NCBI RefSeq assembly: GCF_014648115.1
Contig: NZ_BMQM01000004.1
Location: forward strand, 124,001-188,000
Direction: 5' to 3'
Origin: Deinococcus seoulensis
GTDB lineage: Bacteria; Deinococcota; Deinococci; Deinococcales; Deinococcaceae
Length of the DNA: 64,000 nucleotides
Shown: positions 39,641 to 52,517 of the stretch, piece by piece
Position numbering within the stretch: position 1 is the first letter of the stretch
Layout: every line of letters starts with the position of its first letter
Translations under genes and position numbers: made by a program
The notes under the pieces: model-generated
Told to the model about the DNA's origin: nothing
The model's input: the letters and a program-made list of their open reading frames with translations, nothing else
The model's database searches: none

Positions 39641-40738
39641 ATGACTCCCGGCGCTACCGATCAGACCCCCATCCTGCTGCAACCCCTGACCCTGCGTGAC
39701 ATGAAGCTGCGTAACCGCGTGGTCGTGTCTCCCATGTGCATGTACTCCGCCGACGGCGGCCTCGCCAACGACTTTCACCTGGTGCACCTGGGGCAGTACG
39801 CGCTGGGCGGCGCGGGCCTGATCATCACCGAGGCGGCCGCCGTGAGTCCCGAGGGCCGCATCAGCCCCGAGGACCTGGGCCTGTGGGAGGACCGGCACAT
39901 CACGCCGCTGGGCCGCATCACGGACTTCGTGCACGAGCACGGCGGGCAGATCGGCATTCAACTGGCGCACGCCGGACGCAAGGCCAGCACCTACGCGCCC
40001 TGGCGCGGACGGGGCGCGGTGCCCGAGGAACGCGGCGGCTGGCAGGTCATCGGCCCGGCCGACGAGCCGTTCAGCGACACCTTCCCCACGCCCCGCGCCA
40101 TGACCGAGGACGACATTCATCGCGTCACCGACGCCTTCGCGCAGGCCGCGCGCCGCGCCGAGATCGCCGGATTCGACACGGTCGAGATCCACGCCGCGCA
40201 CGGCTACCTGCTGCACCAGTTCCTGTCGCCCCTGGCGAACACCCGCACCGACGGGTACGGCGGCAGTTTCGAGAACCGCACCCGCCTGCTGCTGGAAGTC
40301 ACGCGCGCCGTGCGCCGCGTGTGGCCCATGCACAAGCCCCTGCTGGTCCGCCTGAGCGCCACCGACTGGGCCGACGGCGGCTGGGACGAAAGTCAGACGG
40401 CCGTGCTGTGCGGCCTGCTGGCCAACGAGGGTGTGGACGCCGTGGACATCAGCAGCGGCGGCCTGACGACCGCGCAGCAGATCACCGTGCAGCCCGCCTA
40501 TCAGGTGCCGTTCGCCGCGCAGGTCCGGGCCGCCGCGCCGCACCTGAAGGTCATCACGGTCGGCATGATCGACACCCCGGAACGCGCCGAGGAAATCCTG
40601 CGTAACGGCGACGCGGACCTGATCGCCCTGGCCCGCCCACTGCTGGGCGACCCCCACTGGGCCGAGGCGGCCGCCCAGCGCCTCGGCGCCGAACGCGACC
40701 TGATCCCGCAGTACGCCCGGGGCACCCGCACCACCTGA
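39641..40738 (+). CDS. Old-yellow-enzyme-family NADH:flavin oxidoreductase (YqjM-like)
   Basis: The 365-residue TIM barrel has VVVSPMCMYSA (YqjM-type Cys that tunes FMN), IGIQLAHAGRKAS, EIHAAHGYLLHQFLSPLANTRTDGYGGSFENR (the substrate-binding His pair and Tyr region), and VGMIDTPERAEEIL...DLIALARPLLGDPHW. It reduces activated C=C bonds with NAD(P)H via FMN. TACATT eight bases before the ATG suggests a leaderless transcript. Confidence 0.92.
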   Translation: MTPGATDQTPILLQPLTLRDMKLRNRVVVSPMCMYSADGGLANDFHLVHLGQYALGGAGLIITEAAAVSPEGRISPEDLGLWEDRHITPLGRITDFVHEHGGQIGIQLAHAGRKASTYAPWRGRGAVPEERGGWQVIGPADEPFSDTFPTPRAMTEDDIHRVTDAFAQAARRAEIAGFDTVEIHAAHGYLLHQFLSPLANTRTDGYGGSFENRTRLLLEVTRAVRRVWPMHKPLLVRLSATDWADGGWDESQTAVLCGLLANEGVDAVDISSGGLTTAQQITVQPAYQVPFAAQVRAAAPHLKVITVGMIDTPERAEEILRNGDADLIALARPLLGDPHWAEAAAQRLGAERDLIPQYARGTRTT

Positions 40739-40762
40739 CCGGCGTTCCGGTCCTGCCCTGCG

Positions 40763-41470
<708 letters not shown>

Positions 41471-41572
41471 GCGCGCATGCTAGAGCACGCGCCGGTGAAC
41501 GGGTGTGCGGCGCGGCCTGCGGTGGGCGGCGCAGACTGTATTTCGGTCGTTTGTCAAGCTAGGATGCGCCTT

Positions 41573-42268
41573 ATGGCTCGGATGGACGATCTCAGACACT
41601 CTCCGCTTTTTCATGACGTCCCCCTGGAGGCCCTCCAGGAGGCGATGCAGGTCATCACCGAACGCCGCTACTACCCCGGTCAGGTCATCCTGGAACAGGA
41701 CGCCGAGGGCGAGGCGCTGCACCTGATCACCAGCGGCGTCGTGCGCGTCTCACGCATCAGCCTGGGCAGCCGCGAGCGCGTCATGGGTGACGTGTACGCG
41801 CCGGGCGTGATCGGCGAGACGGCCGTGCTGGGCGGCGGTGAACGCAGCGCCACCGTCCGCGCCCAGACGGACGTCACGACCCTGATGCTGTACCGCTCGC
41901 ACTTCAAGCAGATTCTCAAACGGCACCCGCAGGTCCTGTGGAACCTGAGTGCCATGCTGGTGCAGCGCGTCACGTTCCTGAACGACGAACTGATCGCCTT
42001 CGGCCTGAACACCGAATCCGCCCTCAGTCACGTGTTCACCAGCCTGTACCGGCAGCGCGTGCAGGCGGGCGTACCCGACCCGCAGGTGCTGCCGCTGTCC
42101 ACGCAGGACATCATGGCCCGCATCTCCAGCAGCCGCGAGACCGTGTCGCGCGTCATGCGCAAACTCGACGGGGCGGGCCTGCTGACGTACACCAGCGCGC
42201 AGGTGACCCTGATCGACCCGGACGGCCTGGAGAACATCGCGCTGGACGACAGCGACAGCCCCGACTGA
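41573..42268 (+). CDS. Crp/Fnr-family transcriptional regulator
   Basis: The 231-residue protein has a cyclic-nucleotide-binding-like jelly roll (LFHDVPLEALQEAMQVITERRYYPGQVILEQDAEGEALHLITSGVVRVSR, GVIGETAVLGGGERSATVRAQTD) and a C-terminal winged helix (LSTQDIMARISSSRETVSRVMRKLDGAGLL). GETAVL...RSATV partly retains the cAMP phosphate cassette, but the effector cannot be assigned. No Cys cluster of Fnr type is present. TAGGAT at 41560-41565, seven bases before the ATG, indicates a leaderless mRNA. Confidence 0.88.
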   Translation: MARMDDLRHSPLFHDVPLEALQEAMQVITERRYYPGQVILEQDAEGEALHLITSGVVRVSRISLGSRERVMGDVYAPGVIGETAVLGGGERSATVRAQTDVTTLMLYRSHFKQILKRHPQVLWNLSAMLVQRVTFLNDELIAFGLNTESALSHVFTSLYRQRVQAGVPDPQVLPLSTQDIMARISSSRETVSRVMRKLDGAGLLTYTSAQVTLIDPDGLENIALDDSDSPD

Positions 42269-42319
42269 GGCGCCATCCGGCGGGCCACCCGGGGGCTGCC
42301 CTCCGGTGGGTTGCCCGCC

Positions 42320-42379
42320 GGGTGTCTGCCCGCTGTGTGTCTGCCCAATGGATGTCTGCCCAATGGAGGTCTGCACTAT
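42320..42379. repeat. 15-bp tandem repeat forming the promoter of the FAH gene
   Basis: Four units of a GG(A/T)TGTCTGCCCAAT-type sequence lie at 42320-42334, 42335-42349, 42350-42364 and 42365-42379. The last unit is changed to GGAGGTCTGCACTAT and supplies the first bases of the -10 box TATGCT (42377-42382). Confidence 0.85.
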
Positions 42380-42388
42380 GCTGCGCGC

Positions 42389-43140
<752 letters not shown>

Positions 43141-43141
<1 letters not shown>

Positions 43142-43293
43142 TACGGACTGCCGTCTGTTTCGCCCTCCACCCGGAAGGGCGCCGGGTTGCCGATTCCACG
43201 TCCGGCAGTCTGCGCTGCTGCCACGTGTGCCTGCCCGGCTGGCAGGGTCCCGGCTGGAACGGTCACTGCAAACCATTACATCGGCGTGCGTAT
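43141..43293. repeat. Long dispersed repeat bridging two convergent stop codons
   Basis: Begins on the last base of the FAH TGA (ATACGGACTGCCGTCTGTTTCG) and ends GCGTAT where the minus-strand TGA of the GAF-GGDEF-EAL gene begins. It contains the inner palindrome and the CCACGTCCGGCAG box. It fills the whole intergenic space and is probably the only 3'-end structure for both genes. Confidence 0.85.
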
Positions 43294-45086
43294 CAATCCA
43301 GCGCGGGCAGCGGGGCCGGACGGCCGAACAGGAATCCCTGCAGGAACGTGCAGCGCACCTCGCGCAGCAGCGCCGCCTGCAGGGGCGTCTCGACCCCCTC
43401 GGCGACGGTCAGGACCTCCATCGCCCCGGCCAGGGTCACGATCGCGCGGATGACTTCCAGGGCGCGCGTGCCGGCCGGCCCTTCACGCCCCAGGTCCCGC
43501 GTGAACGAACGGTCGATCTTCAGGATCTGCACGGGCAGGCTCGACATGGCCCCCAGGCTGCTGTACCCGGTCCCGAAGTCATCCAGCGCCAGCCGCACGC
43601 CCAGGCTCCGCAGGTCGTTCAGGACCGCTCCGGCCCGCTCGGCGTTCAGCAGGGAACTCTCGGTGATCTCTAGGACCAGCAGGTCCGGGTCCACGCCGGT
43701 TTCCTCCAGCACGGCGCGCACCTGCTCGGCGTAGCCGGGCTGCTCGAACTCGCGGGCACTGACGTTCACGCTGACCCGCCCGATCCGGCGGGTGTGGGCG
43801 TCCAGCGCCGCCTGCCGCAGCACGAACGCGCCGATGTTCAGGATCTGCCCGGTCGCCTCGGCCAGCGGAATGAACTCGGCGGGGCTGACCATCCCGCCGG
43901 GCCGGTTCCAGCGGACCAGCGCCTCGTGCCCGATCAAGCGGTGATCACTGGCCGTCACGACCGGCTGGTAGTACACCTGCAACTCGCCTCGTTCGATGGC
44001 GTGGTGCAGCGCCGCCGTCTTCTCGATGTCGTGCGGGTTGCGGCGGTCGTGCGCCACGTTGAAGTACGCGTAACTGTACCCGGCCTGCTTGGCGCGGTTC
44101 ATGGCGGCGTCCGCCTGACTCAGCAGGCGTTCCGGGTCGCGGCTGTCCTCGGGGTAGATGCTCAGACCGGCACTCCAGTTCATCCAGAGTTCCTGCCCGG
44201 CCACCATGAACGGCCGCCGCAGGGCGTCCTCGATGCGGCGCAGCACCACGTCGGTGTCCTGGGCGCTGCGCACGTCGTTCAGGACGATCGTGAACTCGTC
44301 GCTGCCCATGCGGGCCACGAGGTCCCCGGTCGACACGCACCCCTGGAGCCGCTGCGCGACCTCCTGCAGCAGCGCGTCCCCGGCGGCGTGCCCCAGCGAA
44401 TCGTTGATCAGCTTGAAGCCGTTCAGGTCCAGCAGGCACAGCGTCACCCGTTCCGAACGCTGGGAGGCGCGGCGCATGGCGTGCGTCAGGTGCTGCCGGA
44501 AGTGCGTGCGGTTGGGCAGCCCGGTCAGCGGGTCGTTCAGCGCGAGGCGGTCCAGTTCGTGCACGGTGCGGCGCAGCGCGATCTCGTCCATGACCAGCGC
44601 CGCGAACTCCTGCAGGGCTAGCACGTCGTCGGCGCTGAACGTGCCGGGCTGCGTGTCGAGCAGGCACAGGGTGCCCAGCTTGAACCCTTCGGGCGTGATC
44701 AGCGGCGCGCCCGCGTAGAAGCGCACGTTCAGGCTGCCCGTCACGGTCTCGAAGTCACGTACGCGCGGGTCGGCGGTCGCGTCCGGAATGACCAGCACCC
44801 CGGACTGCTCGATCGCCAGCGAGCAGATCGAGTGGTTGTCGCGGGGCGTTTCGCTCACGTCGCAACCGACCCGCGCCTTGAACCACTGCCGTTCCCGGTC
44901 CACCAGCGAGATCAGCGCCGTGGGTTTCCCGAAGTGCCGCGCGACCAACCGCACGATCCGGTCGAACTGCGCTTCCGGGGCCGAGTCCAGCAGGCCCGTC
45001 TCGTACAGCGCGCGGAGGCGTCCGCCCTCGTCTCCGACAAGGTCGAAGCTGGGAGGAACGGCTGCGGTGGAACGTGCCAACAACAT
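43293..45086 (-). CDS. GAF-GGDEF-EAL cyclic-di-GMP signalling protein
   Basis: The 597-residue protein has a GAF domain (about 20-165; FDRIVRLVARHFGKPTALISLVDRERQWFKARVG), a GGDEF domain with the degenerate signature ARMGSDEF (GSDEF instead of GGDEF), and an EAL domain with intact GHEALVRW, LEITES, LDDFGTGYSS, ILKIDRSF and AEGVET. It is therefore probably a c-di-GMP phosphodiesterase whose GGDEF part is inactive or regulatory. The GAF ligand is unknown. ATG 45086 has TACGCT seven bases upstream (leaderless). No membrane segment is present. Confidence 0.92.
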   Translation of the reverse strand: MLLARSTAAVPPSFDLVGDEGGRLRALYETGLLDSAPEAQFDRIVRLVARHFGKPTALISLVDRERQWFKARVGCDVSETPRDNHSICSLAIEQSGVLVIPDATADPRVRDFETVTGSLNVRFYAGAPLITPEGFKLGTLCLLDTQPGTFSADDVLALQEFAALVMDEIALRRTVHELDRLALNDPLTGLPNRTHFRQHLTHAMRRASQRSERVTLCLLDLNGFKLINDSLGHAAGDALLQEVAQRLQGCVSTGDLVARMGSDEFTIVLNDVRSAQDTDVVLRRIEDALRRPFMVAGQELWMNWSAGLSIYPEDSRDPERLLSQADAAMNRAKQAGYSYAYFNVAHDRRNPHDIEKTAALHHAIERGELQVYYQPVVTASDHRLIGHEALVRWNRPGGMVSPAEFIPLAEATGQILNIGAFVLRQAALDAHTRRIGRVSVNVSAREFEQPGYAEQVRAVLEETGVDPDLLVLEITESSLLNAERAGAVLNDLRSLGVRLALDDFGTGYSSLGAMSSLPVQILKIDRSFTRDLGREGPAGTRALEVIRAIVTLAGAMEVLTVAEGVETPLQAALLREVRCTFLQGFLFGRPAPLPALD

Positions 45087-45198
45087 GCTTCGCAGCGTAA
45101 TGGCAAGGTCGTCACACAATTCTGATTCAGGATTCTTTAAGGCCGCCCGCCCACCGCGCGGCCGCGCAGGAACGCCGTGCAGCACGCGCGAAAACGGG

Positions 45199-45232
45199 TG
45201 CACCCGCCCCGGCAGACGCGGGGGCGGGTGCA
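45199..45232 (-). terminator. Terminator beyond the acyl-CoA dehydrogenase gene
   Basis: TGCACCCGCCCC (45199-45210) and GGGGCGGGTGCA (45221-45232) form a 12-bp perfect stem with a 10-base loop. On the minus strand it is followed by CCCGTTTTCG. The 396-base gap 45087-45482 otherwise holds the promoter of the GAF-GGDEF-EAL gene, a repeat fragment (CTCCCACTCGCATCCGCTCGG at 45299-45319) and one long repeat copy. Confidence 0.65.
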
Positions 45233-45328
45233 GATTGACCATTGACCGGGCTGGCCGGACCGCTGCGATGAACGACCTGTCCAGACGACCCGCCCGGCTC
45301 CCACTCGCATCCGCTCGGACTGAACCTT

Positions 45329-45482
45329 ATACGGATTCCGTTTGTTTCGTTAACAACCCGGGAGGACACCGGGTTGTCAACTCCACGTCCGGAACCCGCC
45401 CGGCTCCTACTCGCTCTGCTGCGCAGCTCTACGAGTCTGCTCGGACCCAGCGGCTTATAAAGCCATTCAATCGGAGTCCGTA

Positions 45483-45483
<1 letters not shown>
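45329..45483. repeat. Complete long dispersed repeat (155 bases)
   Basis: Begins ATACGGATTCCGTTTGTTTCG and ends CATTCAATCGGAGTCCGTAT, where its last base is the first of the reverse-complemented TAA of the acyl-CoA dehydrogenase gene. Inside are AACAACCCGG-GAGGACA-CCGGGTTGT, the CCACGTCCGGAACCCG box, CTCCTACTCG, and the terminal GGCTTATAAAGCC palindrome. This is the best copy for deriving a consensus. Confidence 0.9.
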
Positions 45484-46619
<1,136 letters not shown>

Positions 46620-46683
46620 TGCGTTCCTCCAGGGGGTGCCGCGTGGCGCGGCCCGTGCGGGTGTGCGGGTCGCCGCGCGGCGT

Positions 46684-46698
46684 GTTCACAGCGTGAAC
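46684..46698. promoter_or_regulatory. 15-bp perfect inverted repeat upstream of the acyl-CoA dehydrogenase
   Basis: GTTCAC-AGC-GTGAAC at 46684-46698 lies 65 bases before the acyl-CoA dehydrogenase ATG in the divergent gap with the LGFP gene. A related half (TGTTCACAGG) recurs near 46770. I cannot name the regulator. Confidence 0.5.
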
Positions 46699-46916
46699 AG
46701 TTCAGGGTTTGTACTCAGTCCAATCTATCAGTCCGGGCGGGCGCGCGCATCCCCCCTGGCCCCCCATCCCGGACTGTTCACAGGCCCATCACTGCCCGAT
46801 CACGGCCCGGTCATGGCCCACCCCGTACAACTGCACCCAGGGCACCCCAACCCACGCACACGCACCGTCACCCCGTCCGGACGCCCCGACCCGCCGCGCG
46901 CCCAAGGAGGCCCGCC

Positions 46917-48449
46917 ATGCCCACCGTCCCGCAGCCCGATGACCCCCAGCCCGGCGACCTCCAGCCCGGCGCTGCACCGCCCGGCGACGATCCGCAGCGC
47001 TGCGTCACGCACACTACCCGCCTGACCGTCACCGACGACGAGACCTTCGGGCCGGGCGAACACGCCCGCCTGATCCGCCGGGGCACCGTGATCCTGGGGC
47101 CACAGCAGCCCACCCTGACGGACCTGACGACCGGCAGGTGCGGCGGCGACACCCGCGTGGACGTGCGCGTCACGTACGCCCGCGCGCCCCGCCGGGCCGT
47201 GACCGTCAGCGTGCAGGTCCGGCTGTTCGAGACGCACCACCCGGACCGGCCCGCGCCCGCCGCGGAGGTCAGCGTCAGCGGCCGCGTTCCGGACGGCCAG
47301 ACCCGCACCCTGACCGCCCGCGTCCGCGCCGCCTGCCTGAGCGTCACGGTCAGCAATCTGTCCCTGAATCCCGCCGATCCCGCCGGTACCCTCGAAGCGA
47401 AAGCGCAGGCGCTCGGCGCGGCCTTCACCGGGGCGCCCACCGGTCCCTGCGAGGCCGTCCGTGGCGGCCACCGACGCCGGTACGAACGCTGCGACCTGTA
47501 CTTCTCGCCCGCCACGGGCGCACACGAGGTTCACGGCGACATCCGCCGCAAGTACGACGCGCGCGGCGGTCCCGACAGTGACCTCGCCCTGCCCGTCACG
47601 GACCAGACCCCCACCCAGGACGGCCAGGGGCACTTCAATCACTTTCAGGGGAACGGCAGCGTGTACTGGCACCCCCGCACCGGCCCGATGGTCATCGGCG
47701 GCCCGACCCGCGCGCTCTGGGCGGCCAGCGGCTGGGAACGCGGCCCGTACGGCTACCCCACCAGCGACCCGCTCGGCAGTGATGCCCCCGCGAGCGGCCC
47801 AGGCGAGCGGTTCAGTGACTTCCAGAACGGCGTGCTGTTTCTGGCGGGCGGCGCCCCCCTGACCCCCGCCACGGCCACCCTGAACGCCGGGCGGCTCGTG
47901 CACGCCTTCGAGCGGGCGCTGCGCCGCCGGGCCGGGGCGCAGCGCATGCAGATCACGGCTGTCACCTGCACCGGCGTGAGCGACACCGCCCCGGACTTCA
48001 GCCGCAGCGGCAACCGCACCGTCACCTTCCGCGTCACGGGCGAGCAGCGCAGCGGGGACTGGGCCATCCCGGAACCCACCTTCGAACTGACCGTTCCCGT
48101 GCAGTTCGCCGCGACCCCGCCGCCCGACGCGCGCCGCGCCGTCACCCTGATCGCCCGGCAGGCCGGAGTGATCGGCCTGCATACCGCCCCTCACCCCGGT
48201 GCCCCTCATGCCGGTGCCGCTCACCCTGACCCGGAAGGTCACGTCCGCGCGCTGCACGACCTGACCGACCTGTTCCGCGCGCCCGTCCGGCTGGCCGTCA
48301 TTCCCGCGCAGGCTGGCCTGCTGAGCGTCAAGGTGCTGCCCGGCGGCGACCTGAGGCTGTACTTCCGACCCGATGAACGCGGCCGCGCCGCCGCCACGCT
48401 CGCCCGGCGCACCCTGGACCAGCTGGACCTCTGGCCCGCCTCCCCCTGA
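46917..48449 (+). CDS. LGFP-repeat protein
   Basis: The 510-residue protein has a Pro/Asp-rich start (QPDDPQPGDLQPGAAPPGDD), then a beta-rich domain (about 30-185) with many short strands. LGFP-type repeats follow at about 200-310: IRRKYDARGGPDSDLALPVTDQTPTQDGQGHFNHFQGNGSVYWHP, then IGGPTRALWAASGWERGPYGYPTSDPLG with FSDFQNGVLFLAG. LGFP repeats are typically found in cell-surface or cell-wall-anchoring proteins, but no signal peptide is seen here. The C-terminal 180 residues are unassigned. AAGGAGG lies seven bases before ATG 46917. Confidence 0.8.
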   Translation: MPTVPQPDDPQPGDLQPGAAPPGDDPQRCVTHTTRLTVTDDETFGPGEHARLIRRGTVILGPQQPTLTDLTTGRCGGDTRVDVRVTYARAPRRAVTVSVQVRLFETHHPDRPAPAAEVSVSGRVPDGQTRTLTARVRAACLSVTVSNLSLNPADPAGTLEAKAQALGAAFTGAPTGPCEAVRGGHRRRYERCDLYFSPATGAHEVHGDIRRKYDARGGPDSDLALPVTDQTPTQDGQGHFNHFQGNGSVYWHPRTGPMVIGGPTRALWAASGWERGPYGYPTSDPLGSDAPASGPGERFSDFQNGVLFLAGGAPLTPATATLNAGRLVHAFERALRRRAGAQRMQITAVTCTGVSDTAPDFSRSGNRTVTFRVTGEQRSGDWAIPEPTFELTVPVQFAATPPPDARRAVTLIARQAGVIGLHTAPHPGAPHAGAAHPDPEGHVRALHDLTDLFRAPVRLAVIPAQAGLLSVKVLPGGDLRLYFRPDERGRAAATLARRTLDQLDLWPASP

Positions 48450-48450
48450 T

Positions 48451-48526
48451 TTTGTTTCGCCGACAATCCAGAACTTCACCGGACGGTCAGTTCCACGTCC
48501 GGCAGCCCATTCAATCGGAGTCCGTA

Positions 48527-48527
<1 letters not shown>
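48451..48527. repeat. Dispersed repeat ending on the nagZ stop codon
   Basis: Left end truncated just past the LGFP TGA (TTTGTTTCGCCGACAATCC), then TTCCACGTCCGGCAGCCC and the terminal CATTCAATCGGAGTCCGTAT, which abuts the reverse TGA at 48527-48529. Confidence 0.8.
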
Positions 48528-50059
<1,532 letters not shown>

Positions 50060-50151
50060 GCGCCCAGCGTACGGCAGGCACGCCCCGGAGCGCCGCGCAG
50101 GTGGTCAGGACCGGCCCACTGGCAGCTGCCCGGCTGGCTACACTGGCGCGC

Positions 50152-50859
50152 ATGAATAGCCCTTTTCCAGGCGGCGCTCCGTTCCCACTGCCCGGGCGTC
50201 TGGCCGCCCTGCGCGGCGCGCTGATCGTGAGCGTGCAGGCCGACGACGGCAGCCCGCTGCGCGAGGTCACGCACATCGTCGCCCTGAGCCGCGCGGCGCT
50301 GCTGGGCGGCGCGGCGGCCCTGCGCCTGCGCTCGCCCGGCGACATCCGCGCCGTGCGGGCCGTGACGGACGTGCCGGTCATCGGCCTGACCAAGCAGGCG
50401 CAGCCGGACTCGCCGGTGTACATCACCGCCACGCCCGCCGAGGTGACCGCCGTGGCGCAGGCGGGGGCGGACGTGGTCGCCTTCGACGGCACCGACCTGC
50501 CCCGCCCGCACCCGGTCGCTGCGCTGGTCGCGGCGGCCCACGCGGCAGGCGCGCTCGCCATGGCGGACATCAGCACCCTGGACGAGGCCCGCGCGGCCTA
50601 CGCGGCGGGCGCGGACATCGTGGGCACCACCATGAGCGGGTACACGCCCCACAGCCCGCAGCAGCCGGGGCCGGACTTCGCCCTGATGCGCGCCCTGCAC
50701 GCCGGGGGCCTGCCGTTCATCGCGGAAGGCCGCCTGAACAGCCCCGAGCTGGCCGCACAGGCGCTGGCGACCGGCGCGCACGCGGTCGTGGTGGGCAGCG
50801 CCATCACCCGCCCGGACCACGTGACCCGCTGGTTCGCGGCCGCCCTGCGCGGCCCGTGA
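50152..50859 (+). CDS. nanE: N-acetylmannosamine-6-phosphate 2-epimerase
   Basis: The 235-residue TIM barrel has LRGALIVSVQADDGSPL, PVIGLTKQAQPDSPVYITATPAEV, ADVVAFDGTDLPRP, MADISTLDEARAAYAAGADIVGTTMSGYTP, and IAEGRLNSPELAAQALATGAHAVVVGSAITRPDHVTRWF, matching NanE. It interconverts ManNAc-6-P and GlcNAc-6-P. TACACT at 50139-50144, seven bases before ATG 50152, marks a leaderless transcript. Position between nagZ, a sugar-binding protein and GH20 suggests amino-sugar use, although nanA and nagA are not in the window. Confidence 0.92.
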   Translation: MNSPFPGGAPFPLPGRLAALRGALIVSVQADDGSPLREVTHIVALSRAALLGGAAALRLRSPGDIRAVRAVTDVPVIGLTKQAQPDSPVYITATPAEVTAVAQAGADVVAFDGTDLPRPHPVAALVAAAHAAGALAMADISTLDEARAAYAAGADIVGTTMSGYTPHSPQQPGPDFALMRALHAGGLPFIAEGRLNSPELAAQALATGAHAVVVGSAITRPDHVTRWFAAALRGP

Positions 50860-50926
50860 TCCGGACTCCGATTGACTGGTCTGCTTAACCGGTTCAATCC
50901 GAGCGGACGCGAGTGGGACCCCGTAT
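50859..50926. repeat. Dispersed repeat on the nanE stop codon
   Basis: Begins on the last base of the TGA (ATCCGGACTCCGATTGACTGG), then GGTTCAATCCGAGCGGACGCGAGT and a short distal end CCCGTAT. The inner modules are deleted. Confidence 0.8.
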
Positions 50927-51110
50927 GAGAGCGGCCCGGTCAGGTTCTCAGGCAGGGGCGCGCGTAAACCGCTACATTCGGCGCACATCCTTCTCAGATG
51001 CATTCTTCTCAGGTGCAGCTCCGCGTGATTTCCGCGTGCCGTCCACTGCCTTTCCCACACTGCCCTCCCGACCCAGTCCCACCCGGTCCAGCCCCGTTTC
51101 AGGAGTCCAC

Positions 51111-52340
<1,230 letters not shown>

Positions 52341-52354
52341 ACGGCGCGCGGGAA

Positions 52355-52400
52355 ACGGGAGGCGGCGCGCGGTCAGGGTGCGCCCGCCTCCCGCTCCTTT
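52355..52400 (+). terminator. Terminator after the sugar-binding protein gene
   Basis: A CGGGAGGCGG-(C)GCGC stem pairs with GCGC-CCGCCTCCCG and is followed by CTCCTTTCCC. Confidence 0.75.
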
Positions 52401-52423
52401 CCCGCCCCGGTCGTTCCTGCCGT

Positions 52424-52506
52424 TTCCACGACCGGAACCCGTTCCGCTCCCACTCGCATCCGCTCGGATTGAACGGTTTTGCGAACCATTCAATCGGAAT
52501 CCGTAT
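52424..52506. repeat. Dispersed repeat, right half
   Basis: Starts with CCACGACCGGAACCCG, then CTCCCACTCGCATCCGCTCGGATTGAACGG-TTTTGCGAA-CCATTCAATCGGAATCCGTAT. The left half is missing. It lies directly upstream of the GH20 gene, whose start codon follows 11 bases later. Confidence 0.85.
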
Positions 52507-52517
52507 GAGGTCCGAAT

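Noticed and set aside
42320..42379. Possible mini CRISPR array
   Set aside because: The 15-bp units are contiguous with no spacers and no cas genes nearby. They form a plain tandem repeat.
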